DNA of 64,000 bases, taken from assembly GCA_016713035.1 (NCBI GenBank), contig JADJPW010000009.1:310001-374000 (forward strand). The letters are read 5' to 3'. Shown here piece after piece: positions 33,823-43,842 of the stretch. The stretch's first letter is position 1. Every line of letters starts with the position of its first letter. The stretch is from Verrucomicrobiaceae bacterium (GTDB lineage Bacteria > Verrucomicrobiota > Verrucomicrobiia > Verrucomicrobiales > Verrucomicrobiaceae). Both the position numbers and the translations under genes were made by a program. The notes under the pieces were generated by a model. The model searched no databases. It was not told the DNA's origin and saw nothing but the letters and a program-made list of their open reading frames with translations.

Positions 33823-35439
33823 TCAGATGCCAGTGATGGTGCCGCTTTCATCGACCTGGATGCGCTCGGCAGAGGGGATCTTCGGTAGGGCGGGCATGCG
33901 CATCATGGTGCCGGTGAGGGCGACGAGGAAACCGGCTCCATTGGCGATCTCGAAGTCGCGGACGGTGATGGTGAAGCCATGGGGGCGGCCGCGTTTTTTC
34001 GCGTCGTCGCTGAGGCTGTCCTGGGTCTTGGCCATGCAGATGGGGAGCCGGTCAAAGCCGCTTCGGGCGAAGAGGGCGAGCTTGTTTTTTGCCTCGTCGG
34101 TGAGCTGGACGCCGTCTGCGCCGTAGATCTGTGTGGCGATGGCGTGGAGCTTCGCCTCGACGCTGTCGCTGTCCTGGTAGAGCATGGGAAGGGGCGCTGA
34201 CTGCACCGGGAGCGCGGCGAGGACGGTTTCGGCGAGTTGCACGGCACCTGCGCCGCCTTCGCCAAAGACATTCGCTGTGGCACAGGGCACACCACGGCTG
34301 CGGCAGAAGTCGTGAACGAGGGCGATCTCCTCGGGGTGGTCGTTGGTGAATTGATTGATGGCGACGATAACTGGGCGCTGGAATTTCGCAGCGCTATCGA
34401 GGTGTGCGGCGAGGTTTTCGAGTCCGCGAGCGAGCGCTGCGGTGTCTGTCTGCGTGAGCTGATCGAGGGCGGCTCCGCCGTGCATTTTCAGAGCACGCAC
34501 GGTGGCGACGATGACGATGGCGGCAGGTGCGAGGCCACTCTGGCGGCACTTGATGTGCATGAATTTCTCTCCGCCGAGGTCGAAGGCGAAGCCGGCCTCG
34601 GTGACGGCGAAGTCGGCGTGGGCGAGTGCCATGCGGGTGGCGAGGACGCTGTTGCAGCCGTGGGCGATATTGGCAAAGGGGCCGCCGTGGAGGAAGGCGG
34701 GGACGCCTTCGATGCTCTGCACCAGATTGGGCTGGAGGGCGTCTTTGAGCAGGGCCATGAGCGCTCCGGTGACGCGGCATTCTTTGGCAAAGACGGGCTC
34801 GCCCTCTGGCGTGAAACCGGTGACGATGCGGTCGAGTCGTGCACGCAGATCGGCCATGTTTTCGCTGAGGCAGAGGATGGCCATGACCTCCGAGGCGGCG
34901 GTGATGTCAAAGCCGGTGCTGCGCTCGGTGGGCTTGCCAGTGCTGGTGCGGAGGTGGCGCAGGGCACGGTCATTCATGTCCATGACACGCTTCCAGAGTA
35001 CACCTTCGGGCCGCAGGCGTGATTCTCCATTGAACAGCTGGTTGTCGATGACGGCGGAGAGGAGGTTGTTCGCACTGGTGATGGCGTGGAAGTCGCCGTT
35101 GAAATGCAGATTGATGGACTGCGCGGGCTGTACGGTGCTTTTGCCGCCGCCAGTGGCTCCGCCTTTGCGTCCGAAGACGGGGCCCATGGATGGCTGGCGC
35201 AGGGCGAGGGCGACTTTTTGCCCGATTTGCTTCAAACCCTGCGCAAGGCCGATGGAGACGGTGGTTTTGCCCTCGCCCGCTGGCGTCGGGGTGATGGCGG
35301 AGACAAGGATGAGCCGCCCAGGCGATTTTTTGGCCTTCAGGGCATCCAGACTGACTTTGGCCTTATCATGACCGTAAAAGCTGAGGTGGTCTGGTGAGAT
35401 GCCGAGTTCGGTGGCGACGTGCGAGATGTCTGGAAGCAT
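33823..35439 (-). CDS. fhs: Formate--tetrahydrofolate ligase
   Basis: 538 residues from ATG 35439 (MLPDISHVATELGISPDHLSFYG); the open frame extends 13 codons further. It makes 10-formyl-THF from formate, ATP and THF. The P-loop 'ITPTPAGEGKTTVSIGLAQGL' and 'RQPSMGPVFGRKGGATGGGKS' with 'INLHFNGDFHAITSANNLLSAVIDN' are near-invariant family motifs, followed by 'TGFDITAASEVMAILCLSEN' and 'ALKMHGG'. Length is slightly below the usual 555-560. It precedes the DUF255 gene; a weak GC hairpin without a T-run lies between them. Confidence 0.97.
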   Translation of the reverse strand: MLPDISHVATELGISPDHLSFYGHDKAKVSLDALKAKKSPGRLILVSAITPTPAGEGKTTVSIGLAQGLKQIGQKVALALRQPSMGPVFGRKGGATGGGKSTVQPAQSINLHFNGDFHAITSANNLLSAVIDNQLFNGESRLRPEGVLWKRVMDMNDRALRHLRTSTGKPTERSTGFDITAASEVMAILCLSENMADLRARLDRIVTGFTPEGEPVFAKECRVTGALMALLKDALQPNLVQSIEGVPAFLHGGPFANIAHGCNSVLATRMALAHADFAVTEAGFAFDLGGEKFMHIKCRQSGLAPAAIVIVATVRALKMHGGAALDQLTQTDTAALARGLENLAAHLDSAAKFQRPVIVAINQFTNDHPEEIALVHDFCRSRGVPCATANVFGEGGAGAVQLAETVLAALPVQSAPLPMLYQDSDSVEAKLHAIATQIYGADGVQLTDEAKNKLALFARSGFDRLPICMAKTQDSLSDDAKKRGRPHGFTITVRDFEIANGAGFLVALTGTMMRMPALPKIPSAERIQVDESGTITGI

Positions 35440-35482
35440 GGTGCGCCCATGATGGACGGCAAAACGCGAGCGCAACAAGGAA

Positions 35483-38400
35483 TCACGGCGAGGTGACTTT
35501 CAGCCGCAGAAAGCGGTGCTGCGTGCTGGAGTAGGCAGCAGAGTCACGGACGGTGAGGAGTGTGTGATCGGCATTGTCCACGGCGGCGGTCACATTGTCG
35601 TCAGTGAAACCATCTGCGCTGGTCCACACGGTGCCCCAGGTGAGGAGATCCGTGCTGCCTTCCACCGTGTAGGTCAGAGCGGCAAATTTACGCACTTTGA
35701 AGGTGAGGGTGGCTTTGTTTGCCCCAGCATCGCTGCTGGTGCCCAAGATGGGCTCGGCGCTGCCATTGGAGGCGAGCGGGCCGCTCATGAGGGCGTATTC
35801 GAGGAGGTTTTTGCGCCCATCTGCATCAGGATCATCTGCCGTTCCATTTTGGCCCGCAGTGAGGCCTTCAGCGGCGGCCCAAGTGCTGTATGTGCTGCTT
35901 ACGGTGACGGTGAAGGTGTGGGGCGTGAGGAGTTGATTGCCATCGAGATCCGTGACCTGGAGGCTGATCGTGGCCGTGCCAGGTGCGACACCCGTGATGG
36001 TGAGGTCGGTGCCCGTCATGCTGGTGGTGACGATGCTGGTGTTTGAGCTGGAGGCGCTGTGACTGCCGAGCACGGGGACATTTTGGGTGACGCCATTGAT
36101 GCGGAGGAGCTGGCTGGAATTGATGCTGGCAGGGGACGTGACAGCATTGTGTGGTAGCTCGGTGAAGAAGGTGTTCTGGCCATTGACGGTGACGGCGTAG
36201 TTCGGAGCCTGGGGATTGCCAGAGGCTGGAGGCAGCGGCAGCACACCGAGAGCGTCCATGGTCGCGATGGAGGGATCTGCGACACGTCCAAAGACGGAGA
36301 AGCCCTCATTCTGCGCATCGAGATTGGCGGTGTTGTCGTTCAGGTTGAAGAAAAAGTCGGTCGTGGCGCTATTGGGATTGCCGCCGAGTTTTGCCATGGC
36401 GAGCGTGCCTTTGATGTTGGCGAGGCCGGGCTCGTTCGGGACTCCGATAGAGAAGGAGCCACCTTTGGGGATGCTGGTGAATGCATTCGCGCTGGCTCCA
36501 GATTTGTAGGAGCCGCCTTGCAGCACGAACCCGCTGGAAAGGCGATGAAACACCGAGTTCACATAGCCATCGCTCGCATTGAGGTAGTAGCGGAAGTTAT
36601 TCACCGTGTCGGGAGTGACGCTGTCATTGAGGATGATGGTTAAGCTGCGTCCACCTGGAGTGCCGTCTGCGCCGGGGACCGTCATGGTGATGGCGGATTC
36701 ACTATCTGGATCTGCAAAGGTCGCCGCGAGCGGGATCACGACGGAGCCGCCCGCTCCACCGAGTGTCAAAGTGTGCGCAGCGATCGGCGTCGCGACGATG
36801 GGACGTCCTTTGGCATAGATCGGTCTCAAATGGACTTTGTACGTGGTGGTCCAGCCATTGGACCATGACACATTCAGAGTGGGAGTGTAGCTCCCCCTAG
36901 CCGTTGCCGGGCCAGTCAGAGTGCGAGTCGACGCATTATAAGTCACGCCAGGTGGCAGCGTGCCCGTGATGCTTGTGGAGCTGATCGTCCCCTGGCCGGT
37001 GGTTAAGGCAAAGGTATGTGAGAAGGCCGCATTCACAAAAAGCGGCGGGGAGAGATCATTGGTGACACCGTCTTTTGTCGTAGCAGTGACCGCGAGTGAA
37101 TTTGAAAGGGTATCGCCAGCATAAGCGGCCAATTCAAAATCATACGCTGTATTCGGAGTGAACGGTGTCTGGAACCCTGTGTCCATTGCGGACACGGAAA
37201 TGGAGGTGACATTTGCAGCTACAAAACCACAGAGGCGGAATTGCGATGCACTTTCTGTGGGCAGCTTGCAGTAAAGGGCGTAGCCGTCTTCAACCGTGGA
37301 ATTGTCCGTCCAGGTGAAATTGATCTGCCGGTCACTGGCGGGAGTCGCGACGAGGTTGGTGGGTGCATTGAAGGGAACCGAAACTTCGACAATGTTGCTG
37401 GGTAGGGAGCTCGTTTCCGCTTGGGCACCTATCGTCGCACGCACACGGAACTCATAAATATTACCAGGCTCGATGGGCAAGTTGGTCTTGCTTGTCGTAT
37501 TGGCCGCATAGAAGTCATAGGTGAGGAAGGTGGCAGCATTTTTGAGCCGGTATTGAACCTCGTAGTTGGCTTCAAAAACAGAATTGTCCGTCCAGGATAG
37601 GTTGAACATTCCTTCTGCTGGCGATGACCCCGTCAGGGAAGTGGGAGGAGCTAGGGATGTCGTTGCGGTGACCTCATTTGAGTAGCCGGAGAAGAAATCT
37701 GGACCACTACCTCGAGTGGCACGCACCCTGAACTGAATGGCTTCCGGAGGCACTCCATTCAATGTGTAAGTGGTCGTATTCGCTGCGAAATAGCCTAATG
37801 AGGTGTAAGTGGCGTCTCCGACGAACCGGTACTCGACCTGATAATTGCTTTCGATGGCGGAGTTGTCCTGCCAATTCAGAACGACCTGCTCCGGCACGAG
37901 TGCCGTGAAAGTCAGATTCGATGGCGCATTGAAGGCCGCGAACCCGAAATTGAGCTTCTCCACTTGGCCGGTGTAAGTCCTCGATCCAGAAACTACACGG
38001 AAACCTCTCACCATGATATCGATCGGGCTCTGTGGCCGAATAAAGGCGGCGGTGGTGTCATTATAATCGAGATCGAATAAGTAGGTGTATGTGCTTCCGC
38101 CAGCACTCCGGACATGGATTTCATATCCAAATTCGTTCGTGGCATTATCCGTGAAACTGATGGAAACGATCCCTTCTGAGGGAGATGTGGCATTGAGAGA
38201 AGTCGGCGCATTGAAGACCGGCGCTGCAGCGTTGGGCCAAGCAAAGCCTGAGTCATTGCTCCAAGCCGAGGTCGAGGTGGGAGCGTTGGCGGTACCTTTA
38301 AAAGCACGCACATACCAGTAAATGAGTGTGCCCGAGCCCAATGCATTGGACGCCACAGTAAAGGAAACTTCGGTGGCGTTCGCAGCAGCACTCACAGTCG

Positions 38401-38638
38401 TGAGAACCTGCACCGCCCCACCCGCAGAACCGATTGTGTAGCCGATCTGAAACCCGTCTTCATCACTCGAATTATCCTGCCAACGCACACGGACCTCGAC
38501 ACTACTCGCATCGATGATGGTATTGGCAGCTACACAGGCACTCGGAGCCGTCTGGGCCTGGGACGATGCTGGCGCTGCAAAAACACAAAGGAGTACGAGC
38601 AACGCGAGGAGGTTGATTTTTTTAAAGTGACAAAACAT
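35483..38638 (-). CDS. Secreted FN3-repeat protein with embedded cyclophilin (PPIase) domain
   Basis: 1051 residues. A signal peptide covers 1-30 (LLALLVLLCVFAAPASSQAQ). Five fibronectin-III-like units follow (about 30-525), each with 'V.(L/I)(S/N)W.DNS..E..Y.(V/I)' and 'F.VRA' cores. An Ig-like putative cell-surface domain (about 530-620; 'TLPPGVTYNASTRTLTG') comes next, and a cyclophilin-type peptidyl-prolyl isomerase at about 665-800 ('DTVNNFRYYLN', 'VFHRLSSGFVLQGG', 'GTLAMAKLGGNPNSATTDFFFNL', 'FSVFGRV'). A bacterial Ig-like region ends near 925, then a verrucomicrobial tail 'DPDADGRKNLLEYALMSGP'. The cyclophilin core is almost intact, so an isomerase active outside the cytoplasm is plausible. 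Attachment mode is unknown. Confidence 0.88.
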   Translation of the reverse strand: MFCHFKKINLLALLVLLCVFAAPASSQAQTAPSACVAANTIIDASSVEVRVRWQDNSSDEDGFQIGYTIGSAGGAVQVLTTVSAAANATEVSFTVASNALGSGTLIYWYVRAFKGTANAPTSTSAWSNDSGFAWPNAAAPVFNAPTSLNATSPSEGIVSISFTDNATNEFGYEIHVRSAGGSTYTYLFDLDYNDTTAAFIRPQSPIDIMVRGFRVVSGSRTYTGQVEKLNFGFAAFNAPSNLTFTALVPEQVVLNWQDNSAIESNYQVEYRFVGDATYTSLGYFAANTTTYTLNGVPPEAIQFRVRATRGSGPDFFSGYSNEVTATTSLAPPTSLTGSSPAEGMFNLSWTDNSVFEANYEVQYRLKNAATFLTYDFYAANTTSKTNLPIEPGNIYEFRVRATIGAQAETSSLPSNIVEVSVPFNAPTNLVATPASDRQINFTWTDNSTVEDGYALYCKLPTESASQFRLCGFVAANVTSISVSAMDTGFQTPFTPNTAYDFELAAYAGDTLSNSLAVTATTKDGVTNDLSPPLFVNAAFSHTFALTTGQGTISSTSITGTLPPGVTYNASTRTLTGPATARGSYTPTLNVSWSNGWTTTYKVHLRPIYAKGRPIVATPIAAHTLTLGGAGGSVVIPLAATFADPDSESAITMTVPGADGTPGGRSLTIILNDSVTPDTVNNFRYYLNASDGYVNSVFHRLSSGFVLQGGSYKSGASANAFTSIPKGGSFSIGVPNEPGLANIKGTLAMAKLGGNPNSATTDFFFNLNDNTANLDAQNEGFSVFGRVADPSIATMDALGVLPLPPASGNPQAPNYAVTVNGQNTFFTELPHNAVTSPASINSSQLLRINGVTQNVPVLGSHSASSSNTSIVTTSMTGTDLTITGVAPGTATISLQVTDLDGNQLLTPHTFTVTVSSTYSTWAAAEGLTAGQNGTADDPDADGRKNLLEYALMSGPLASNGSAEPILGTSSDAGANKATLTFKVRKFAALTYTVEGSTDLLTWGTVWTSADGFTDDNVTAAVDNADHTLLTVRDSAAYSSTQHRFLRLKVTSP

Positions 38639-38715
38639 CGTCGTCGATAGGTTAGAGGGCTGGCAGAATACCGGATCGGGCGGGTCTTAGTCAATGCCAG
38701 CCTGTGTTTCGTTCG

Positions 38716-39753
38716 TCATTTTACCGCAGGTATTTCCGGGATTCCTGACAGTAGCCTTACGAAGCGCATCCCTTCCACTGTCAGGGTGCCCTGGGCACCT
38801 GTCCCGGTGACGAGCCCACGGGTCATGTGGTAATGGGGCAGGCCGGTGTCCTTTACCCAGCTCAGGACGGGGGCGGCCACTGCCCGGTCTGCCGCTGCCA
38901 CGCTGATGGGCAGCCCCCAGCGGCTGAAGGCGATCTCCCAGGCTTTTCCACGCGGTTCCCGATCTCCCAGCAACCAGGGATGGCGGCGCAATAGCTCCAT
39001 TTTCGCACTCGCCGGCACCTGCACTCGGAAAGCTGGCTCCGTGCTCTGGATGAAGGCGGGCAGTGTCAGGGCCGGATCACGCCAATTGGCCAAAAACAGC
39101 GCCTGGAGGTCCACCCCGATCAGGTTCAGGCCATTGAAGGCTCCGTGGTGGTTCGGAGTGGCGTAATGCGCTGCATGCCAGGCATCAAAGTCGCTGTTCA
39201 GCATCAAATTCAGCTCCACATGCACATGGGCGCGGCGCTGGTCGATCCCGCTGCCCGTGTAGCCCATGATGCCGATGCCCTGCCCGGCCTGGACGGCCTG
39301 CCCAGCAGTCACGGCGGCACTGCGCAAATGCGCATAGAGCGAGTAAAAAGCCCCTGCGCCGGGAAAATCATGCCGGATGACGATGTAGCGCCCGTAGTTG
39401 CTCTGGTTCGCTGCCGCTGTGACGTATTCGACCCGCCCAGCGGCGATGGAGCGGACTTCATCGAGTGGGTCGCCTTTTGCATCGCGTTTCACAGGCTTCA
39501 CATCCAGCCCCTCGTGAAATCGGGCAAAAAGGATCCGGCTCCCGACCCTGCGCGGATCACGCACAAAACCGAACTGACCGCCCTCCCACGGCGTGGACTT
39601 CTCGCCCTCGAAAGTGCGGTCCACGTACTGAAAATAGCCTTCTGGCCGCTTTTCCAGCAGTGCCATGTTTTCAGTCGGCAGGACCAACCCGAGCTGGGCG
39701 AGGCAAAGAGCGGGCACCAGGGCCAAGGAGAGCAAAAACAGCCTGTTTCTCAT
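38716..39753 (-). CDS. Exported M23 family metallopeptidase
   Basis: 345 residues from ATG 39753 (MRNRLFLLSLALVPALCLAQL), a signal peptide; the frame is open further upstream but only as shadow of the next gene. M23/LytM zinc ligands are visible as 'FHEGLDVKP' (His, Asp) and 'RRAHVHVELN' (HxH). 'IRHDFPGAGAFYSLYAHL' and 'GIGIMGYTGSGID' complete the beta-sheet core. It probably cleaves peptidoglycan cross-links or another cell-wall peptide. The C-terminal third (about 210-345) is unassigned. It starts 7 nt after the upstream lipoprotein gene's stop, so they form an operon. Confidence 0.92.
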   Translation of the reverse strand: MRNRLFLLSLALVPALCLAQLGLVLPTENMALLEKRPEGYFQYVDRTFEGEKSTPWEGGQFGFVRDPRRVGSRILFARFHEGLDVKPVKRDAKGDPLDEVRSIAAGRVEYVTAAANQSNYGRYIVIRHDFPGAGAFYSLYAHLRSAAVTAGQAVQAGQGIGIMGYTGSGIDQRRAHVHVELNLMLNSDFDAWHAAHYATPNHHGAFNGLNLIGVDLQALFLANWRDPALTLPAFIQSTEPAFRVQVPASAKMELLRRHPWLLGDREPRGKAWEIAFSRWGLPISVAAADRAVAAPVLSWVKDTGLPHYHMTRGLVTGTGAQGTLTVEGMRFVRLLSGIPEIPAVK

Positions 39754-39760
39754 AAAAAGC

Positions 39761-40402
39761 TTACTCCAGCGGGATTTCCTTCGAGCGTGGTGCGGGAGTG
39801 ATGTCCTCCCCACGCTCGACACGGCGGGCGATTTCATCGAGCCGCTTCTGTTCCTCGATCTGGGCACGCCGCGCCTCACGTTTCTCCTTGGTGGTGGAAG
39901 GCAGCATCTCCTGCCATTTGGAGGCACTCTTATTGGAGCTGTAGTTCGGCAATTTCTTGCCCATTTGCTCCACCGTTTCGTCCGAAATGCCCTGCCAGAT
40001 GGTGAAGGTGCCATCCGCCACGGGGCGGTCGATCTGGATGATGTCCACGGGCACCCCATTGACGATGGTGAGCATCAGCCCGCCCTGATTCACACGGGTC
40101 GCGGTCTCCAGTTGATTCCTCCCGTGTGCATCGAGCCGCAGCAGCACGCCATTGCCCACTCCATTGTCGGCTGGAAAGGCCTTGAAGCCGGCAAAGGCAC
40201 CCTGTGAGAACTCCGGCACCTTTTTGAAGAGCAGCTGCCGCCCCTGGAAAGTAAAGGGGATCAACTCCCTGGGATGATCCGTGCTGCTGCCCGTCACATG
40301 CACGGAGATGGTGTATTTCGGCTTCAAGTAGCTCTGCATCGTGTCGCAGGCGGTCAAACTCAGCGCCACAGCGGCCAAAAACAGTCGGAGGAGGATTTTC
40401 AT
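39761..40402 (-). CDS. Hypothetical lipoprotein
   Basis: 213 residues. The N-terminus 'MKILLRLFLAAVALSLTACDT' is a lipoprotein signal with lipobox LTAC. The mature part begins with a beta-rich region ('YTISVHVTGSSTDHPRELIPFTF', 'GVLLRLDAHGRNQLETAT', 'GLMLTIVNGVPVDIIQIDRPV'). It ends in a Glu/Arg/Lys-rich helix ('KEKREARRAQIEEQKRLDEIARRVERG') likely to be coiled or extended. No named family is recognised. The 7-nt spacing to the M23 peptidase gene suggests a joint envelope role. Confidence 0.82.
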   Translation of the reverse strand: MKILLRLFLAAVALSLTACDTMQSYLKPKYTISVHVTGSSTDHPRELIPFTFQGRQLLFKKVPEFSQGAFAGFKAFPADNGVGNGVLLRLDAHGRNQLETATRVNQGGLMLTIVNGVPVDIIQIDRPVADGTFTIWQGISDETVEQMGKKLPNYSSNKSASKWQEMLPSTTKEKREARRAQIEEQKRLDEIARRVERGEDITPAPRSKEIPLE

Positions 40403-40511
40403 GGTCGCTCATGAAACCCGAAGACGCCGCCGCTGGCAAGAACAGAGCAACACACTCGACTCAAAAGCCACGCCTTGATCCCTCGCCCCGCCGCTCCATC
40501 CTCCGCGCTTC

Positions 40512-41045
40512 ATGAACGCACAAACCCTAGATCACATCCGCGCCAAAATCCGCGACGTGCCAGATTTTCCCCAGCCGGGCATCCTTTTCAAAGACATTAC
40601 CCCCGTGCTCGCGGACCCAGCGCTCATGTCTCGGGCCATCGAAGGAATGATCGACGCCACAGGCATCACCAGGGTGGATAAAGTCGTCGGGATCGACGCC
40701 CGCGGCTTCATTTTCGGCTCGCTCATCGCCCAGCGGCTGAATGCTGGCTTCATCCCTGTGCGAAAAAAGGGTAAACTGCCATGGAAGACACGCGGCGTGG
40801 ACTACAGCCTCGAATACGGCTCCAACAGCGTCGAAATCCACCAGGATGCCATCGCTCCCGGTGAGTCCGTGCTTCTTGCAGACGACCTACTCGCCACAGG
40901 CGGCACCGCTGGCGCTGCGCTGCACCTCATCGAGCAATCCGGCGGTCAGATCGTCGGTAGCACCTTTTTTATCGAGCTAGGCTTCCTCCACGGACGTGAA
41001 AAACTGGCCGGATATGGCCCCGTGCATTCTTTGATCACCTATTAA
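40512..41045 (+). CDS. apt: Adenine phosphoribosyltransferase
   Basis: 177 residues, normal size; purine salvage of adenine and PRPP to AMP. Motifs are 'IRDVPDFPQPGILFKDITPVL' (typical Apt N-terminus), 'VVGIDARGFIFGSLIA', 'VRKKGKLPW' and the PRPP-binding 'VLLADDLLATGGTAGA'. ATG 40512 starts the canonical N-terminus. It precedes glnD by 8 nt, so the two are cotranscribed. The start is divergent from the lipoprotein gene across about 110 bp. Confidence 0.97.
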   Translation: MNAQTLDHIRAKIRDVPDFPQPGILFKDITPVLADPALMSRAIEGMIDATGITRVDKVVGIDARGFIFGSLIAQRLNAGFIPVRKKGKLPWKTRGVDYSLEYGSNSVEIHQDAIAPGESVLLADDLLATGGTAGAALHLIEQSGGQIVGSTFFIELGFLHGREKLAGYGPVHSLITY

Positions 41046-41053
41046 AAACTCAC

Positions 41054-43837
41054 ATGACCGAACGCGAGTACCTGCGGCACCTCCAGCGCATTGGCGAAAA
41101 ATTCTTTCCAAAGGAGGAAAAGATGCCCCACCCGCGTGCCGAAACGCTGCGCCGGGCAAAACGCTTCCTCAAGCTCAAAGAACAGCGGATCAAACAGCGC
41201 CACCGTGCACAATTCAGCGGCGCAGAAACCTGCCGTATGCGCAGTGACGTGATCGATTTCCTCGTCAGGGTCCTCTGGGACGAATGTGTGGCCGCACTAG
41301 AGCCCGCACAGCGGGAAAAGCTCAATCTCAGCGTCGTCGCCCATGGCGGCTACGGACGCCGAGTGATGAGTCCTGGCAGCGACGTCGATCTCACCTTCAT
41401 GCTACCCGGTTACAGCGCTCAGGTGCCGGATTTTCTCAGCAAGCTCATCAGCGATTACCTACTCTTCTTTTATGACCTAGGATTCAAAGTCGGCCATGGC
41501 GTGCGTAGCGTTGGAGATTGCTACGATTTGGCCAACTCAAGCATGGAGACGAAAACGGCTCTCATGGAAGCACGCTTCCTCACCGGCAACGATCAGGCCT
41601 TCAAAGAGTTCCGCAAAGGTTTCGACAAAGAGTGCATGAAGGACCGCGAAGAGGAATTCCTGCGCCTACGGCAGGATGACCTGAACAAACGCCACACGAA
41701 GTACGAAAGCACTCCCTTCGTACAAGAGCCCCACATCAAAAACGGCTGCGGTGGCCTGCGTGACTACCAGAACCTCATCTGGATGAGCTACGCCAAGCTC
41801 GGCACACTCAATCCAAAAGACCTCGTCGCAGGCGGCTACATCTCCAAATCCGGCTGGCAGGAAATCGAGAGCGCCTACGCACTCATCCTCCGAGTCCGCA
41901 ATGAGATGCATTACAGCGAGCGCCGCGCCAGTGACCTCCTCACCCTGCGCCTCCAGGGCCAAGTGGCCACCAATCTCGGCTACCGGCATAAGCGGATGCT
42001 CCGCCGTATCGAGGCGCTGATGCATGACTACTACACCGCCACGCGTGACATCCTCCAGCGCAGCAGCGAGATCATGGACCGCTTTCACCTCCAGCAACTG
42101 GAGAGCGCAGAGCACCGCCGCGGCCTGCGGGGCTTCCTCGCACGCAGCAAAACCAAAAAGCAGACCGAAAAGTTCGACGGCTTCATCCGCAAACATGAAC
42201 GCATCTACGCTGAGGACAAGAATGTCTTCAAAGAAGACCCTGCACGGCTCATGCGGCTGTTTTTGCACACGCAGCAGCGTCACCTGCGCCTCAGCCCAGA
42301 CCTCTTCCAGCTCGTGCAGGATAACTTCCGCCTCATCGACCAGGCATTCCGCTACGCGAAGGTCAACCGCGAGACCTTTGAGGCCATCCTAGCCAATAAA
42401 GGCGACGTCGCTCGCGTGCTCCGCCAGATGCACCGCGTCGGCTTTCTCGGAAAGTGGATGCCAGAGTTCGGAGCGCTCACCAATCTCGTCCAGCACGAGT
42501 TTTTTCACCTCTATACTGCTGATGAGCATACCCTGCGCACCATCGACAAGCTCGATGAGCTCAGCGACCCCACGCTACCCGGTGTAAAGCTCTACCAACA
42601 GCTCTTTCACGACCTCCAGCAGCCCGCCATCCTCTACATCGCACTGCTGCTGCATGACGCAGGCCGTGCTGCCAATAAAAAGACCCACAGCGACGAAAGC
42701 GCCACCCTCGCCGCTGCCGTCTGCCGCCGCCTCCAGATCACTGGCGAGCGCCGCCGCATGCTCCTCTTCCTCGTGGATAATCACCTGCTGATGTATCGCA
42801 CCGCCACGACCAAGAGCCTCGAAGACCCCGCCGTCATCGAGGAATTCGGCACCATCGTGCGCACGCGTGAGAATCTCGATACGCTGCTCATCATGACCTA
42901 CGCTGACAGCAAGGGCACTAGCGATAAAAGCTGGACCGGCTACAAGGAAGCCGCCATCCGCCAGCTCTACTACAATACGCTAGCGTTCCTCAAAGCGCCT
43001 GCCGACTTCATGCGCAGCCTGCATGCCCCGCTCGATGAGGTGCGTGCTGTAGTGCTGAAAAAACTGGGCTCCGGCTTCGATGCCGAAGTAGAGGCACACT
43101 TCCACCACATGCCCGCGTCCTACTTCAACTTCCGCGAGGCAGCCGACATCGCCACTCATGTGCGCCAGTTCCGAGAGTTCTTCATCAAGCTCGGCACACA
43201 AGAGCAGGCCGAAGCAGGGCTACTCCCCGTCATGCACTGGGAGGACCACCCAGAGCAAGGCTACAGCGACCTCACCGTCGTCGGCTGGGACCGCCACCTC
43301 CTCCTCGCACGCGTCGCTGGCGCACTCGCCGCTCAGAGCATCAACATCCTCAGTGCCGACTTCTTCCGCCGTGGCGATCACCTCGTGCTCGACATCTTCC
43401 GTGTCTGCAGCACGAATTTCACCGCCGTCAGCACCAAGGCGGCACGCAATCGCGTGGAGGCCTCTGTCAAAGCGGCCTTCCTCGATCAAAACTTCGATTT
43501 CAGCCACGAAATCGCTGAGAAACGTGAGAAATCCACCTCACCCGACGAAATCACCGCCGAGATCCCCCAGCGTGTTTACGTCAACAACCACGTTTCACCC
43601 GACGAAACCGTCTTGGAGGTCCAGGTGCTCGACCGACTCGGCCTGCTGCATGACATCTTCATGGCCGTCGGTCGCCTGGGTCTGAATGTCACCCACGCAC
43701 GCATCAACACCGAAAAAGGTGCCGCCATCGACACCATCTACATCCAAGATGAACAAGGCTGTAAAATCACGGACAAAGACCGCGTCGAAGATCTCGCTAA
43801 ACTGACATCCGCCGCCGCCATGACGGTGGTGGCATAA
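41054..43837 (+). CDS. glnD: [Protein-PII] uridylyltransferase
   Basis: 927 residues, the main nitrogen sensor that (de)uridylylates PII. The nucleotidyltransferase domain has 'VVAHGGYGRRVMSPGSDVDLTF' (about 95-114, Gly-rich loop and DxD). The central GlnD helical region ('VQEPHIKNGCGGLRDYQNLIW') follows. The HD domain is at about 520-640 ('YIALLLHDAGRA', 'LVDNHLLMYRTAT') and two ACT domains are at the C-terminus (about 735-815, 'LLARVAGALAAQSINILSADF'; 855-925, 'VLEVQVLDRLGLLHDIFMAVGRL'). All four parts are present, so both activities are expected. It is the second gene after apt. Confidence 0.95.
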   Translation: MTEREYLRHLQRIGEKFFPKEEKMPHPRAETLRRAKRFLKLKEQRIKQRHRAQFSGAETCRMRSDVIDFLVRVLWDECVAALEPAQREKLNLSVVAHGGYGRRVMSPGSDVDLTFMLPGYSAQVPDFLSKLISDYLLFFYDLGFKVGHGVRSVGDCYDLANSSMETKTALMEARFLTGNDQAFKEFRKGFDKECMKDREEEFLRLRQDDLNKRHTKYESTPFVQEPHIKNGCGGLRDYQNLIWMSYAKLGTLNPKDLVAGGYISKSGWQEIESAYALILRVRNEMHYSERRASDLLTLRLQGQVATNLGYRHKRMLRRIEALMHDYYTATRDILQRSSEIMDRFHLQQLESAEHRRGLRGFLARSKTKKQTEKFDGFIRKHERIYAEDKNVFKEDPARLMRLFLHTQQRHLRLSPDLFQLVQDNFRLIDQAFRYAKVNRETFEAILANKGDVARVLRQMHRVGFLGKWMPEFGALTNLVQHEFFHLYTADEHTLRTIDKLDELSDPTLPGVKLYQQLFHDLQQPAILYIALLLHDAGRAANKKTHSDESATLAAAVCRRLQITGERRRMLLFLVDNHLLMYRTATTKSLEDPAVIEEFGTIVRTRENLDTLLIMTYADSKGTSDKSWTGYKEAAIRQLYYNTLAFLKAPADFMRSLHAPLDEVRAVVLKKLGSGFDAEVEAHFHHMPASYFNFREAADIATHVRQFREFFIKLGTQEQAEAGLLPVMHWEDHPEQGYSDLTVVGWDRHLLLARVAGALAAQSINILSADFFRRGDHLVLDIFRVCSTNFTAVSTKAARNRVEASVKAAFLDQNFDFSHEIAEKREKSTSPDEITAEIPQRVYVNNHVSPDETVLEVQVLDRLGLLHDIFMAVGRLGLNVTHARINTEKGAAIDTIYIQDEQGCKITDKDRVEDLAKLTSAAAMTVVA

Positions 43838-43842
43838 GACAT

